From NCBI RefSeq assembly GCF_017656375.1, contig NZ_JACDOB010000002.1, forward strand, positions 99,239 through 163,238: DNA of 64,000 nt, given 5' to 3'. Shown here in pieces: positions 1-10,561 of this stretch. Each line of letters opens with the position of its first letter. Positions within the stretch are counted from its first letter, which is position 1. Below the pieces are notes generated by a model that had not been told where the DNA came from, did no database searches, and saw only the letters and a list, made by a program, of their open reading frames with translations. This DNA is from Thermovirga sp. Lineage in GTDB: Bacteria; Synergistota; Synergistia; Synergistales; Thermovirgaceae. Made by a program: the position numbers and the translations under genes.

Positions 1-117
1 ATCGACTTTACCTATCTCTCCTCCCAGGTTTCGCACGACCTCTTGCAGCTCTTCAACAAGAGCCTTATGATCCTCAACTTCAGGCTCAAGAATAACCATC
101 ATCTCGTATGGTCGCAC
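1..117 (-). CDS. rpsF: 30S ribosomal protein bS6, N-terminal part, truncated by window edge
   Basis: Reverse-strand translation from a GTG at 117: (M)RPYEMMVILEPEVEDHKALVEELQEVVRNLGGEIGKVD, typical bS6 N-terminus; runs off the window. Confidence 0.85.
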   Translation of the reverse strand, partial: MRPYEMMVILEPEVEDHKALVEELQEVVRNLGGEIGKVD

Positions 118-194
118 GCTATTCACCTCCTCCCTTTGGACTTAGGTCTCTCTTAATATTAGAGAGACAGGGAAACACAGATATGTATTATACG

Positions 195-500
195 CTACGG
201 GCTATCTTTGGACAACCCATCGGCAGAAACTATTTCTATTTTATAAAATTTTTCACTAGGGAAAGTCATATTAAACTGTTCCCTCGCCAACCTGGCTATC
301 CCCTCTGGGGTGCTGTAAAATTTTAGTTTTTCTTCCATTTCCTGATTTTTCCTGCTCAACTCTACCAGGTACTCCATTTTTGAGTCTAATAGTCGCGAGA
401 GCCTTTTTATCTTTCTTATTTCCATAAAGTACGCTGTCCCCATTATTGCAACCAGGCATACTATGGAAGCAAACAAAAGGACCCAGCGCAACCTAATCAT
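195..500 (-). CDS. Septum formation initiator (FtsB/DivIC-like) protein
   Basis: 101 aa, N-terminal TM helix followed by coiled coil and YSTPEGIARLAREQFNM motif typical of the DivIC/FtsB family. Confidence 0.75.
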   Translation of the reverse strand: MIRLRWVLLFASIVCLVAIMGTAYFMEIRKIKRLSRLLDSKMEYLVELSRKNQEMEEKLKFYSTPEGIARLAREQFNMTFPSEKFYKIEIVSADGLSKDSP

Positions 501-502
501 GG

Positions 503-2185
503 CTACATCTTCTCCGGAGCCGACACCCCTAAAAGTTTCAGCGAGTTAGCTATCACAACTCTACACGCCTCCACCAAGCACAGCCTGGCTTTTTCGAGCT
601 CTGGCTCAACTCCCAAAACTCTGTGGGCATTATAGAAACTATGAAAAGCACTAGATATATCATACAAATAAAACGTCACCCTGTGAGGCGCCAGTTCCTC
701 TGCGGCTTTAGCCATTTCCTCAGGGAAAGAACCTATCTTCCTGATCAAAGAAACTTCTTCTTGCGAACTAAGCAAGGAAAAATCCACGCTCTCTAAATTT
801 TCAGGCATTGACACTCCTCTAGATTTTGCTTCCCTGAATATGCTGTGTATTCTGGCATGAGCATATTGAACGTAAAAGACGGGGTTCTCATTAGTACTGC
901 TTTTTGCCAAATCCAGATCGAAATCAAGATGGCTATCGGATCTTCTCATGACAAAGAAATACCTTGCTGCATCGACACCGACTTCCTCCATTACTTCTCT
1001 CAAAGTCACAAATTCTCCTGAGCGGGTAGACATAGATACTTGTTTCCCGCCCCTCAAAAGATTGACAAATTGTATAAGGAGCACTTGCAAATCCTCAGGT
1101 GATCTACCAAGAGCTTGCACAGCAGCTTTCATCCTTGGGATGTAACCATGGTGATCCGCTCCCCACACGTCTATCACCATGTCGAACCCTCTATCAAACT
1201 TGTTTTTATGATACATAATATCAGACATGAAATAGGTAGGAGCACCATTGCTCCTTATAAGAACTCTGTCTTTATCATCTGAAAAAGCAGTGGCCTTGAA
1301 CCACGTGGCACCATCTGCTTCATAAGCGTATCCGTTGCTCTTCAACGTCTCCAACGTTCTTTGAAGCAAATCGCCTTCATACAATGATTTTTCAGAAAAC
1401 CACATATCAAAATTGACGCCAAAATCCGCCAAATCTTTCTTTATGCCTTCCAATATTACTCTGCAGGCATAATCCTTGAAGTAGGGCAATGATTCTTCGG
1501 GAGGAATTTCCAAAAAACGATTCCCTTCCTCATCAAGTATTTGTTGTGCTAATTCATATATATACGCCCCTTTATATCCATCTTCAGGGAAGGGAGCCTT
1601 TCCTGGTTCGCCACATATTTCAAAATATCTAGCCTGAGTGGACTTACCCAAAAGGTCTATTTGCAGACCAGCATCATTTATGTAATATTCCCTTTGCACA
1701 TCCCACCCTGCGAAGGCCAAAATGTTAGCACACACATCTCCAACAGCAGCACCTCTTCCATGGCCAACATGTAGAGGTCCAGTAGGATTCGCACTTACAA
1801 ACTCAACCTGAACTTTCCTTCCTTTTCCCACATTCACTCTGCCAAAATCAGGGCCGTCCTTGATGACATTAATCAACAGCTCTGATATCCATTTTCTAGA
1901 AAGGGTAAAATTAATAAAGCCTGGCCCCGCAACCTCTGCCTTTTCTATATACGGATTACTTCCCAACTTATTGACAATGCCCATAGCTAAATCTCTTGGC
2001 TTCTCTCCAAACACTTTCGAATACTGTAAAGCGATATTTGTAGCCCAATCTCCATGTTCCTCTCTTTTAGGTCTTTCGACTTCTACTTCCACTGACTCCT
2101 CAATCTTAATACCTCTTTCGTCGGCCAATTCAAGTACCGCATCTCTTATTAATTCCCTCAAAATATCTGATGGTCCTGTCATCAT
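503..2185 (-). CDS. argS: Arginyl-tRNA synthetase
   Basis: FVSANPTGPLHVGHGRGAAVGD signature; full length 560 aa. Confidence 0.97.
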   Translation of the reverse strand: MMTGPSDILRELIRDAVLELADERGIKIEESVEVEVERPKREEHGDWATNIALQYSKVFGEKPRDLAMGIVNKLGSNPYIEKAEVAGPGFINFTLSRKWISELLINVIKDGPDFGRVNVGKGRKVQVEFVSANPTGPLHVGHGRGAAVGDVCANILAFAGWDVQREYYINDAGLQIDLLGKSTQARYFEICGEPGKAPFPEDGYKGAYIYELAQQILDEEGNRFLEIPPEESLPYFKDYACRVILEGIKKDLADFGVNFDMWFSEKSLYEGDLLQRTLETLKSNGYAYEADGATWFKATAFSDDKDRVLIRSNGAPTYFMSDIMYHKNKFDRGFDMVIDVWGADHHGYIPRMKAAVQALGRSPEDLQVLLIQFVNLLRGGKQVSMSTRSGEFVTLREVMEEVGVDAARYFFVMRRSDSHLDFDLDLAKSSTNENPVFYVQYAHARIHSIFREAKSRGVSMPENLESVDFSLLSSQEEVSLIRKIGSFPEEMAKAAEELAPHRVTFYLYDISSAFHSFYNAHRVLGVEPELEKARLCLVEACRVVIANSLKLLGVSAPEKM

Positions 2186-2202
2186 TTATATTCTCACCCC
2201 GC

Positions 2203-4071
2203 TTAAGGTTTTTTCTGGAGGGGAACAGTTAAATCCTGCCACCTCGCATACCTGGTCATTAAGGCCCTCAAAACATCAAGCTTTTCCTCCGATAAAGGAG
2301 GTCTGGAAACAATCAGCTTGGTCCCACCTTCAAGCTTCAATCCCTTATCACGCACTTTGATATCTTCTATAAAGCTTATCCCCTCTTTTTCATAGGACTT
2401 GACATTTGGCAAGGTTAAAACCTTATAGCCTTCGGGCAACCTCAGTTTTAGACTCTGCTCAAACACAAAGGGATGTTTTATCTCGACACTCTCCTTCATA
2501 TTGGCAAGCTCTTCCTGCCAAGGCATGAATACCATGGGCCAGCGCAAAAGCAGTCTTCCCTCATTTGCTATCCCAATATTGACGTTCACAGGTAAATCTA
2601 TATTAAATGTCAAGCCTTTAGACTCTATTTTAGCTCCTCTCAAATCAATGCCCGGAACGTTTCGAAACTTTACATGCTCTAAAAATTTCTTAATACCTTC
2701 TTCAGTAAGGCCTTTTTCTAACAGATCAGATACCCAAGCTCCCGAAGCTTTTATAGACAACACGCCTTCTGCTCTGCCATCGCTTTCCAAAGACAAATTC
2801 CAGAGAAAAGAAAGTTTATGTTTTTTTGCAGGCCGAGCATCTATAGTTTCATTTATTATCTCTCCATCCTTTAACCCCAAAATAGTTCTCCCATACAACT
2901 CTGGTGTAACTATCCCAGGGCTTGTAAACTGCCCAAATTTATAAAAGAAGTCTTTACCTCCCGGAGGCACAACATGAATAATTGGAGCCTCCCACAACGC
3001 CAACGTACCAGGCACCTCGTCCTTTGTGCCCACCGCAGGTAAGAAAAATATGCTTACCTTCCAACCTATTTGCTCTAAAAGTTTCCAGGCCAATCCAGTA
3101 GCTTGCCAAGGTGTCAATTTACCTTTTTCAAAAAGGTAGCCTGTTGGCAGTGCCCCCGAAATATCCAAACTCTTTAAAATTTTAGAATTTAAATCACTCA
3201 AAACCTTTAAACCCACTTCCGCACCCTTAAACTTACGAGCATTACCTTCAGCATATTCTGGCAATAACCTTTTTGCTTCGTTTCTCAAATACTCGTAACC
3301 CGATTCTAAGGCTCTCTTTGTTCCTTCTCGCATGCTAAAAACAATAACCGGCTCATTATTAACGAAAACAGAATTCCACTTTTTGGAGCTAGAATCAATC
3401 AAAGTCCACTCATATCTATCTTTTAAGGTTCCCTTTTCCATAGTTGGGGCATCTACACCTACGGTCTTCCAATAAAAATTACTTCCCTTAGGGATTTCCA
3501 CAATTACTCTCTGCTCCCATTGTGGTAAGGATAACGACAAATCTACCCTATCCTCAATGTTTACTCGTCTAGGCCATATTTGCTTAAACCCCAGGACCAT
3601 AACATTGCCATTTAAACTATTGGGAACCCTCACTAAAACTGGAGTTTCCCTTTCTCCAAAGGCAGATGCGGGAAGCAGGGGCAGGGCTTTTTTAAACGTA
3701 TCTCGCCTAAAAAGAGAAGCCTCCAAAATCTCCAGTTTTCCTCCTTCAGGTGGAGTTATTTCAAGCTCAGGCCAAACTTCAGAAAGGCGAGTAACTTCCT
3801 CTACCACCAAAAAAGTCGTACGTTCCATCGAGCCGTCAGCTGCAAGGTTATATTTTATCTCCCTCAATAAAATTAACCCTTCTGTCTTATCGAATAAATC
3901 GGAAGAAGGGGCTTCTGTAAGCAATCTCAGCAAATCCTTCTCCACATCCAAAGCTTTAGCGGTAGGAGCTAACCCAAAAACCAACAAGAAAAGCAAAACT
4001 AACAGCAGCGGCTGTTTAAAAGAAAATAACCTCTCCATCTTATATCTGTCCTTTCTGTCTTTAAAACGCAT
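2203..4071 (-). CDS. Secreted DUF3857/transglutaminase-like domain protein
   Basis: Signal peptide/TM at N-terminus; overall layout resembles DUF3857 proteins (LSEVWPELEITPPEGGKLEILEA...); family call tentative. Confidence 0.5.
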   Translation of the reverse strand: MRFKDRKDRYKMERLFSFKQPLLLVLLFLLVFGLAPTAKALDVEKDLLRLLTEAPSSDLFDKTEGLILLREIKYNLAADGSMERTTFLVVEEVTRLSEVWPELEITPPEGGKLEILEASLFRRDTFKKALPLLPASAFGERETPVLVRVPNSLNGNVMVLGFKQIWPRRVNIEDRVDLSLSLPQWEQRVIVEIPKGSNFYWKTVGVDAPTMEKGTLKDRYEWTLIDSSSKKWNSVFVNNEPVIVFSMREGTKRALESGYEYLRNEAKRLLPEYAEGNARKFKGAEVGLKVLSDLNSKILKSLDISGALPTGYLFEKGKLTPWQATGLAWKLLEQIGWKVSIFFLPAVGTKDEVPGTLALWEAPIIHVVPPGGKDFFYKFGQFTSPGIVTPELYGRTILGLKDGEIINETIDARPAKKHKLSFLWNLSLESDGRAEGVLSIKASGAWVSDLLEKGLTEEGIKKFLEHVKFRNVPGIDLRGAKIESKGLTFNIDLPVNVNIGIANEGRLLLRWPMVFMPWQEELANMKESVEIKHPFVFEQSLKLRLPEGYKVLTLPNVKSYEKEGISFIEDIKVRDKGLKLEGGTKLIVSRPPLSEEKLDVLRALMTRYARWQDLTVPLQKKP

Positions 4072-6756
4072 CTACTTACCCTTTCCGCAGCAATGTTTGT
4101 ACTTTTTTCCACTACCACACGGACATGGATCGTTCCTACCCACTTTGGGGCCCTTTCGTATAGGCTGACTCTTACCCGTCTGGGCTCCACCTAGCTCTTG
4201 GGCTTTTCTTTGGGTAGGAGTCATCATTCCTATGGGCAATAAATCTTTACTTTCTTTTATTTTACCGGGGCCTTTAGATTCTTCTTCTTTGACTACAGAA
4301 ACTCTGAACAGGTATTCCGCTATATTCAACCTGACCCTTTCTGTCATCTCGGTAAATAAATTGTAAGACTCAAATTGATATTCCAGTAGAGGATCCTTCT
4401 GCCCTATAGCTCTCAAGCCTATACCCCTTCTGAGTTCGTCCATAGCCAATAAATGTTCCTTCCACGCACTATCAAGCACATGAAGAAAAATAAACCTTAT
4501 AACCTCGTTCGCTGTAGCATCTCCCATTTCAGTTACTTTCTTCCTAAACTTTTCCTTCAATTTACCTATTATCTTTTCAGAAACGGTCTCTAATTCTTGA
4601 GGATCCTTAACTTCCAGGAGGGGTTTTTCCACCCCAGGCCCAAAAACGCCTTTAAGCTTTATTGATACTGCCTCTATTTGGGGTTCTCCCCCATCTGGAA
4701 ATACGCCTGACAGAATGCTCTTAACGGCATCCTCTATGATCTGTACAGCCCTTTCAGTAAGATCCTCTTCGATCAGTATGTTGCGCCTTTCCTCATAAAT
4801 TGCCTCCCTTTGCTGGTTCATCACATTGTCATACATTAAGAGCTGACGTCTTATGTCGAAGTGATACTGTTCTACTTTTTTCTGTGCTGATTCTATAGCC
4901 TTTGATATCAGACCATGCTCTATGGACTCTCCTTCTTCCATTCCCAACTTTTGCATCAATCCATCAATTCGGTCTGAACCAAACAAGCGAAGCAAATCAT
5001 CCTCCAAAGAAAGATAAAATCTGCTACAGCCAGGATCTCCTTGCCTTCCACTTCTACCTCTAAGCTGGTTATCTATCCGCCTAGATTCATGCCTCTCGGT
5101 ACCTATAACCTTTAATCCACCTAATTCGACTACCTTTTCGTGTTCTTTTTGGCACTCGGTTATCTTTTCTTTCAATATTTTTTCATACTCTTCTTTATGT
5201 TCTGAAAGGTCCAATCCCGCTTTTTCCATTTCCTCTCGAGCGAGAAATTCCGGGTTCCCTCCAAGAATTATGTCTGTACCTCTACCTGCCATGTTGGTAG
5301 CAACAGTGACGGCGTGCAACCTACCAGCTTGTGCTACTATATAAGCCTCCTTTTCATGATACTTAGCGTTCAGCACACGATGAGGGATCTTTCTGGCTTT
5401 GAGTATTTTGCTCAGGCGCTCTGAATTTTCTATGGAAGTAGTGCCTACTAAAACTGGTTGGCCAGTTTTATAAGTTTCTTCTATCTCGTCCGCAACTGCA
5501 GCGAATTTCTCTTTTTTTGTCCTCAATATAACATCAGGATAATCCTGGCGTATCATAGGCCTATTTGTAGGAATAATCACTACTTCAAGCCCATATATCT
5601 CCTTAAATTCCTCTTCCTCAGTAGCAGCTGTTCCTGTCATACCCGCTATTTTGCGATACATTCGAACATAGTTCTGCAGCGTTATGGTCGCTAATGTCTG
5701 GTTTTCTCTTCCGATGGGCACTCGTTCTTTTGCTTCTATGGCTTGATGCAAACCATCAGAATACCTGCGCCCAAACATAAGGCGCCCAGTAAACTCGTCA
5801 ACTATAACTATTTCATTATCTTTAACAACATAATGAACATCTTTTTCAAACAGATAATGTGCCTTCAGCGCTTGAACAACTCTGTGCCCTAACTCTGAAT
5901 TGTGATACTCAGTAAATAGATTCTTCACCCCAAGCAACTTTTCACATTCTGCTATCCCATCTTCTGTAAGGGCTACATTGCGTTCCTTTTCATCTATCTC
6001 GAAGTGAATCTGAGGCTTAAGGCGAAGTGCTACATCATTGGCTTTTTTATATATTTCCACATTATCTTCCGACGGACCAGAGATAATCAATGGAGTCCTT
6101 GCTTCATCGATTAGGATTGAATCCACCTCGTCAAGGATTATGTACTCGTGGCCTCGCTGAACTAACTGGGATGAGTGCAGTGCCATGTTGTCCCTGAGAT
6201 AATCGAACCCAAATTCAGTGTTGGTACCATATGTTATATCTGCCAGATACGCTTCTTTCCTCTCCTGGTTATCCATGAAAGCATAAATTACACCTACGCT
6301 GAGTCCAAAGAAATTATAGATGGGCTTCATCCACTCAGCATCTCTTTTGGCCAAGTAATCGTTGACCGTAACAACGTGAACTCCTTTGCCTGAAAGGGCA
6401 TTTAAAACTACCGGTAGTGTAGCAACTAGCGTTTTCCCCTCACCTGTTTTCATCTCAGCTATCTTGCCCTCATGAAGGGCAATGCCGCCCATAAGCTGCA
6501 CATCGAAATGCCTTAAGCCAAGGACCCTTTTTGAAGCCTCCCTCACAGCAGCAAAAACTTCCGGAAGCATTGAGTCAAGGCTTTCTCCTACCAAGGCTCT
6601 TTCCTTAAATTTGTTCCCTAAAGCAGAGAGTTCTTGATCCGACAGTTTCTCCATTTCAGGTTCCAAACGATTTATTGCTTCCACTATTTTTCTGTATCTT
6701 TTTAAATGCCTTTCATTCTTATCAAAGCCAAGCTTTTTTATCAGAGTCTCAAACAT
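4072..6756 (-). CDS. secA: Preprotein translocase subunit SecA
   Basis: MKTGEGKTLVATLPVVLNAL, DEVDSILIDEARTPLIISG, C-terminal SEC-C zinc motif DPCPCGSGKKYKHCCG; start placed at MFETLIKK. Confidence 0.97.
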   Translation of the reverse strand: MFETLIKKLGFDKNERHLKRYRKIVEAINRLEPEMEKLSDQELSALGNKFKERALVGESLDSMLPEVFAAVREASKRVLGLRHFDVQLMGGIALHEGKIAEMKTGEGKTLVATLPVVLNALSGKGVHVVTVNDYLAKRDAEWMKPIYNFFGLSVGVIYAFMDNQERKEAYLADITYGTNTEFGFDYLRDNMALHSSQLVQRGHEYIILDEVDSILIDEARTPLIISGPSEDNVEIYKKANDVALRLKPQIHFEIDEKERNVALTEDGIAECEKLLGVKNLFTEYHNSELGHRVVQALKAHYLFEKDVHYVVKDNEIVIVDEFTGRLMFGRRYSDGLHQAIEAKERVPIGRENQTLATITLQNYVRMYRKIAGMTGTAATEEEEFKEIYGLEVVIIPTNRPMIRQDYPDVILRTKKEKFAAVADEIEETYKTGQPVLVGTTSIENSERLSKILKARKIPHRVLNAKYHEKEAYIVAQAGRLHAVTVATNMAGRGTDIILGGNPEFLAREEMEKAGLDLSEHKEEYEKILKEKITECQKEHEKVVELGGLKVIGTERHESRRIDNQLRGRSGRQGDPGCSRFYLSLEDDLLRLFGSDRIDGLMQKLGMEEGESIEHGLISKAIESAQKKVEQYHFDIRRQLLMYDNVMNQQREAIYEERRNILIEEDLTERAVQIIEDAVKSILSGVFPDGGEPQIEAVSIKLKGVFGPGVEKPLLEVKDPQELETVSEKIIGKLKEKFRKKVTEMGDATANEVIRFIFLHVLDSAWKEHLLAMDELRRGIGLRAIGQKDPLLEYQFESYNLFTEMTERVRLNIAEYLFRVSVVKEEESKGPGKIKESKDLLPIGMMTPTQRKAQELGGAQTGKSQPIRKGPKVGRNDPCPCGSGKKYKHCCGKGK

Positions 6757-6832
6757 ACTATTCACCTCTACGAAAATAACAAACAAAATCATGCATCAGA
6801 TTTTCATTATAGTGCCCTCTCATAAAGCAGTC

Positions 6833-6864
6833 AAAAAAGCGGGACCTTTTGAGGTCCCGCTTTT
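6833..6864 (-). terminator. Rho-independent terminator of the tryptophanase-like gene
   Basis: AAAAAAGCGGGACC-TTTTGA-GGTCCCGCTTTT inverted repeat; T-run on the minus strand. Confidence 0.85.
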
Positions 6865-6893
6865 CCTAATTATCGAACAGGCCATCTATGTTG

Positions 6894-8285
6894 CTATAGG
6901 TTGAATGGTTCCAAATGGGCAAGGAAGTGATGTATACCCTCTACTGGGGGTGCGTATTTAACTTTAAGTCCATATTTTACCTGATCCCTTCTCTTATACA
7001 CATCTATTATCTTCCTAGCCACGTATTCTAAATGGCTGTTCGTATAAGTCCTCCTGTTAATAGCAAGTCTGTAAAGTTCCAATTTGGGCAGCTTCAATTC
7101 CCCCGTCTTTTCGTCCTTGGTGGCGAAAGCCAAAGCTCCCAACCCTATACCTCTTATCGCACCTTCCCTGTAAACTTCTATGGACAAAACATCGGCTGGG
7201 AAATATTCCTGGGGGATGTGAGGGAAAAATGCCGCGGCATCTATGAATATAGCATGTCCTCCAGCAGGTTTCACAAAGGGAACTCCGCCTTCTTCAAGCA
7301 TCTCACCAAGATAACGGACTTGAGCTATCCTGTGAGCCATATATTGTTCATCTGTCATTTCCCTGAGCCCTACAGCCAAAGCTTCCAAGTCCCTACCGGC
7401 AAGTCCCCCATATGTCGCAAACCCCTCATAGAGAATAACCCGTGGCAACAGAGTATGATACATCTCCTCCGTTCTACAACAAATCATGCCTCCTATATTG
7501 ACGAGAGGATCCTTCTTGCACGAAACAGAGATACCATCCGCTGTCTCCATCATCGCCTTTATAATTTCCGCTAAACTCCAAGATGAATATTCTTTTTCTC
7601 GCATCTTAATGAAGTAAGCATTTTCTGCCATCCTTGCAGCATCAAGGAAGAAGGGGATATTATACTTCTTGGCCATAGCGGAGACTTCCTGTAAATTTTT
7701 CAAGCTTACTGGCTGTCCACCACCAGAGTTGTTAGTCACGGTCACCATTATAAGAGGAATAGAGTCTTTGTTTTCCCTTATAACCCTTTCAAGCTTCCTA
7801 ATATCCACATTGCCTTTGAAAGGATAATCACTCTCCGGGTCAAAAGCTTCATCAATCACGCAATCCACCGGCGTTGCTCCATTATTGAATATATGGGCAC
7901 GGGTAGTATCAAAGGGCATATTGAAAGGCACTATATCCCCTTTTTTGACAAGTGTCCCAAAAATAACGTTTTCTGCTGCCCTACCCTGATGTGTAGGAAT
8001 TACGTAATCAAAACCCAACACTTCTTTTACAGCATTCTTGAGCGCGAAGAAGCTGTCAGCTCCTGCATACGCTTCATCTCCACACATCAAAGCTGCCCAT
8101 TGGTACTTACTCATGGCACCTGTGCCTGAATCAGTCAAAAGGTCAATGTAAATATCCTTTGATGCCAATCCAAACATGTTGTAATGGGCTTTTTTTAGCG
8201 CTTCCTCTCTTTCTGCCTCATTTGGAACCCGTACAGGCTCCACCATCCTTATTCTAAAAGGTTCTGGTTGAATCGGAGAAACCAT
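6894..8285 (-). CDS. tnaA: PLP-dependent beta-eliminating lyase, tryptophanase-like
   Basis: IDLLTDSGTGAMSKYQWAALMCGDEAYAG, SCKKDPLVNIGG; Tnase-like specificity positions (see findings). Confidence 0.8.
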   Translation of the reverse strand: MVSPIQPEPFRIRMVEPVRVPNEAEREEALKKAHYNMFGLASKDIYIDLLTDSGTGAMSKYQWAALMCGDEAYAGADSFFALKNAVKEVLGFDYVIPTHQGRAAENVIFGTLVKKGDIVPFNMPFDTTRAHIFNNGATPVDCVIDEAFDPESDYPFKGNVDIRKLERVIRENKDSIPLIMVTVTNNSGGGQPVSLKNLQEVSAMAKKYNIPFFLDAARMAENAYFIKMREKEYSSWSLAEIIKAMMETADGISVSCKKDPLVNIGGMICCRTEEMYHTLLPRVILYEGFATYGGLAGRDLEALAVGLREMTDEQYMAHRIAQVRYLGEMLEEGGVPFVKPAGGHAIFIDAAAFFPHIPQEYFPADVLSIEVYREGAIRGIGLGALAFATKDEKTGELKLPKLELYRLAINRRTYTNSHLEYVARKIIDVYKRRDQVKYGLKVKYAPPVEGIHHFLAHLEPFNL

Positions 8286-8370
8286 AACAAAACCCTCCCT
8301 GTTTATTTCTCATCTTCTGCTCTTCTGGAGGTCTAACTGGTCTCTCTCCACTTATCTGCCTATAAGCCAT

Positions 8371-8376
8371 ATTATA
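8371..8376 (-). promoter_or_regulatory. Candidate -10 box (TATAAT) of tnaA-like gene
   Basis: TATAAT on minus strand about 90 nt upstream of the start codon; no strong -35 recognised. Confidence 0.35.
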
Positions 8377-8457
8377 ACATTTAAAATCTCGCAACATGGA
8401 ATATATATAAGTGATGATACATTAATGGGGACTTGCTATCCACCGAAAGGGAAACAC

Positions 8458-8997
8458 CTAAAAAATATCCTTCAATTTCCAAAAGTAATCTATCCCGGAT
8501 GCCACAGTAATGAACATCGCTAAGACCATAGCAAAAAAACCACCAGGGAGGTTAAAGATTACGATTAGAATAGCTAAAATTTGTATGATCGTCTTGGCCT
8601 TACCCCATTTTGATGCAGCCACAACACGCCCCTCAGATATAGCCACCATCCTCAATCCAGTAACGAAAAATTCCCTCGAAACTATAACTACAACTATCCA
8701 TGCCGGTAGTCTCTGCAGCTCAACTAAAGCTATAAGAACAGCAGTTACCAGAATCTTATCCGCTAGAGGGTCAACCAACTTGCCAAAATTTGTTACGAGG
8801 CCTTTTTTCCTGGCTATGTATCCATCCACTGTATCAGTCAAAGCAGCAATTATAAAAATAACGCCTGCAAGCAAATCTCCATATGGCAACCCTAAAAAAT
8901 CTCCCCATTGAATCCGCAGCGTTAAAATCACCATGATAAGCGGCGCCAAAAACACCCTCAGCAAGCTTATAGTATTTGGCAAGTTGAGCGTTGTCAT
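8458..8997 (-). CDS. pgsA: CDP-diacylglycerol--glycerol-3-phosphate 3-phosphatidyltransferase
   Basis: LTDTVDGYIARKKGLVTNFGKLVDPLADK CDP-alcohol phosphotransferase motif; MTTLNLPNTISLLR start. Confidence 0.93.
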   Translation of the reverse strand: MTTLNLPNTISLLRVFLAPLIMVILTLRIQWGDFLGLPYGDLLAGVIFIIAALTDTVDGYIARKKGLVTNFGKLVDPLADKILVTAVLIALVELQRLPAWIVVVIVSREFFVTGLRMVAISEGRVVAASKWGKAKTIIQILAILIVIFNLPGGFFAMVLAMFITVASGIDYFWKLKDIF

Positions 8998-9018
8998 TAC
9001 AGTCCCTCCTCTAACCAT

Positions 9019-9046
9019 AAGAGGGCCGCTTTAATGCGGCCCTCTT
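9019..9046 (-). terminator. Terminator at the end of the liv operon
   Basis: AAGAGGGCCGC-TTTAAT-GCGGCCCTCTT inverted repeat just downstream of livF. Confidence 0.75.
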
Positions 9047-9069
9047 AACTTCTAGTACAGATAGTTCTT

Positions 9070-9774
9070 TTAGCCACCCAAGTAAGCTTCTTTGACTTTT
9101 TCGTTTTGTAATAATTCCTCCCCTGGGCCTTCGAGTACTATTTTACCAACTTCCAAAACATAGGCATAGTGCGCTACCTTAAGTGCCGCAAAAGCATTTT
9201 GCTCAACTAATAAAACAGTTTTGCCTTGAGAGTTAATGGTCTCAATAATCTCAAAAACTTCCTTAACCAACAGCGGAGCTAATCCCAAAGAAGGTTCGTC
9301 AAGCATAACGACATCTGGATTGCTCATAAGAGCCCTACCGAGGGCAAGCATCTGCTGTTCTCCTCCAGATAGGGTCCCACCCTTCTGCCATGTTCTCTCC
9401 TTCAGCCTAGGGAACAACTCGTATACCCACTCGAGGTCCCGCTGTATCCCTTCTTTGTCGTTTCTCGTATATGCTCCGAGCATCAAGTTCTCCAACACTG
9501 TAAGGTGCGGGAATATTCTTCTACCCTCAGGCGATAAAACCATACCGAACTTCACTATGTCCTCAGGTGCCCAATTTTCTATTCTCTTTCCTTTATAAGT
9601 AACTGCACCCTTCGACTTCTTGACCAAACCTGCTATGGATCTTAAGGTGGTGCTTTTGCCAGCACCATTTGCTCCTATTAATGTCACTATTTTCCCTTCA
9701 GGTACCTCAAAGGATATACCTTTTAATGCATGAATACCTCCGTAGTGAACATGCAAATCCTGAACACTAAGCAT
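9070..9774 (-). CDS. livF: Branched-chain amino acid ABC transporter ATP-binding protein LivF
   Basis: GANGAGKSTTLRSIAG Walker A, LSGGEQQMLALGRALM signature; last in livKHMGF order. Confidence 0.92.
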   Translation of the reverse strand: MLSVQDLHVHYGGIHALKGISFEVPEGKIVTLIGANGAGKSTTLRSIAGLVKKSKGAVTYKGKRIENWAPEDIVKFGMVLSPEGRRIFPHLTVLENLMLGAYTRNDKEGIQRDLEWVYELFPRLKERTWQKGGTLSGGEQQMLALGRALMSNPDVVMLDEPSLGLAPLLVKEVFEIIETINSQGKTVLLVEQNAFAALKVAHYAYVLEVGKIVLEGPGEELLQNEKVKEAYLGG

Positions 9775-10561
9775 TTTGCACGTACTCCTCTCCAAGGTAA
9801 GCCTCTATAACTTTTGGGTTAGATTGAATTTCCTTAGGACTTCCTTTGGCTATGGTGACTCCATAATCAAGAACCCAAATATGCTCACATATTCCCATTA
9901 CTACTTTCATGTCATGCTCTATAAGAAGTATAGTGAGGTCAAACTGTTCCCTTATATTCTTTATGAACCCCATTAACTCCTGAGTCTCCTGGGGATTCAT
10001 ACCTGCGGCAGGCTCATCTAGCAACAAAAATGAAGGTTCTGTAGCAAGCGCCCTAGCTATCTCTAGGCGTCTCTGGGCACCATAAGGCAAGCTGTCTGCC
10101 TTCTCTGATGCATGATCCTTTAGCCCAACAGCATCAAGCAAGGCCAGTGCCTTATGACGAATTGCCTTTTCTTCCCCAAAATAGGAAGGCAAACTCAGCA
10201 AAGCATGCCACCACGTGGTTTTTTGCCTCAGGTGACCTCCAATCATGACATTCTGAAGTACCGTTTCGTTAGAGAAAAGCCTGATATTTTGAAAGGTTCT
10301 CGCTATACCTAAATGACACACTTTATGGGGTGGAAGCCCTGTAATGTCTATCCCCTTATAAACGATACTTCCTTCTGTTGGCGTATAAAACCCTGTTATC
10401 ATGTTAAAACAGGTGGTCTTACCCGCTCCATTAGGACCTATTAATCCGTATATTCTTCCTTGTTCTATCTGTATATTGAAATCTGACACCGCCGTAAGGC
10501 CACCAAATCTCATAGTTACATTCCTGGTCTCCAGCACCAGGTCCTGGGATGTAGACATCAT
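9767..10561 (-). CDS. livG: Branched-chain amino acid ABC transporter ATP-binding protein LivG
   Basis: GPNGAGKTTCFNMITGFY; LivG-like GIARTFQNIRLF. Confidence 0.93.
   Translation of the reverse strand: MMSTSQDLVLETRNVTMRFGGLTAVSDFNIQIEQGRIYGLIGPNGAGKTTCFNMITGFYTPTEGSIVYKGIDITGLPPHKVCHLGIARTFQNIRLFSNETVLQNVMIGGHLRQKTTWWHALLSLPSYFGEEKAIRHKALALLDAVGLKDHASEKADSLPYGAQRRLEIARALATEPSFLLLDEPAAGMNPQETQELMGFIKNIREQFDLTILLIEHDMKVVMGICEHIWVLDYGVTIAKGSPKEIQSNPKVIEAYLGEEYVQNA

Noticed and set aside
8286-8457. tnaC-like tryptophan-sensing leader peptide upstream of the tryptophanase-like gene
   Set aside because: Short frames in the leader lack a Trp codon followed by a suitable stall motif, so no leader peptide can be supported
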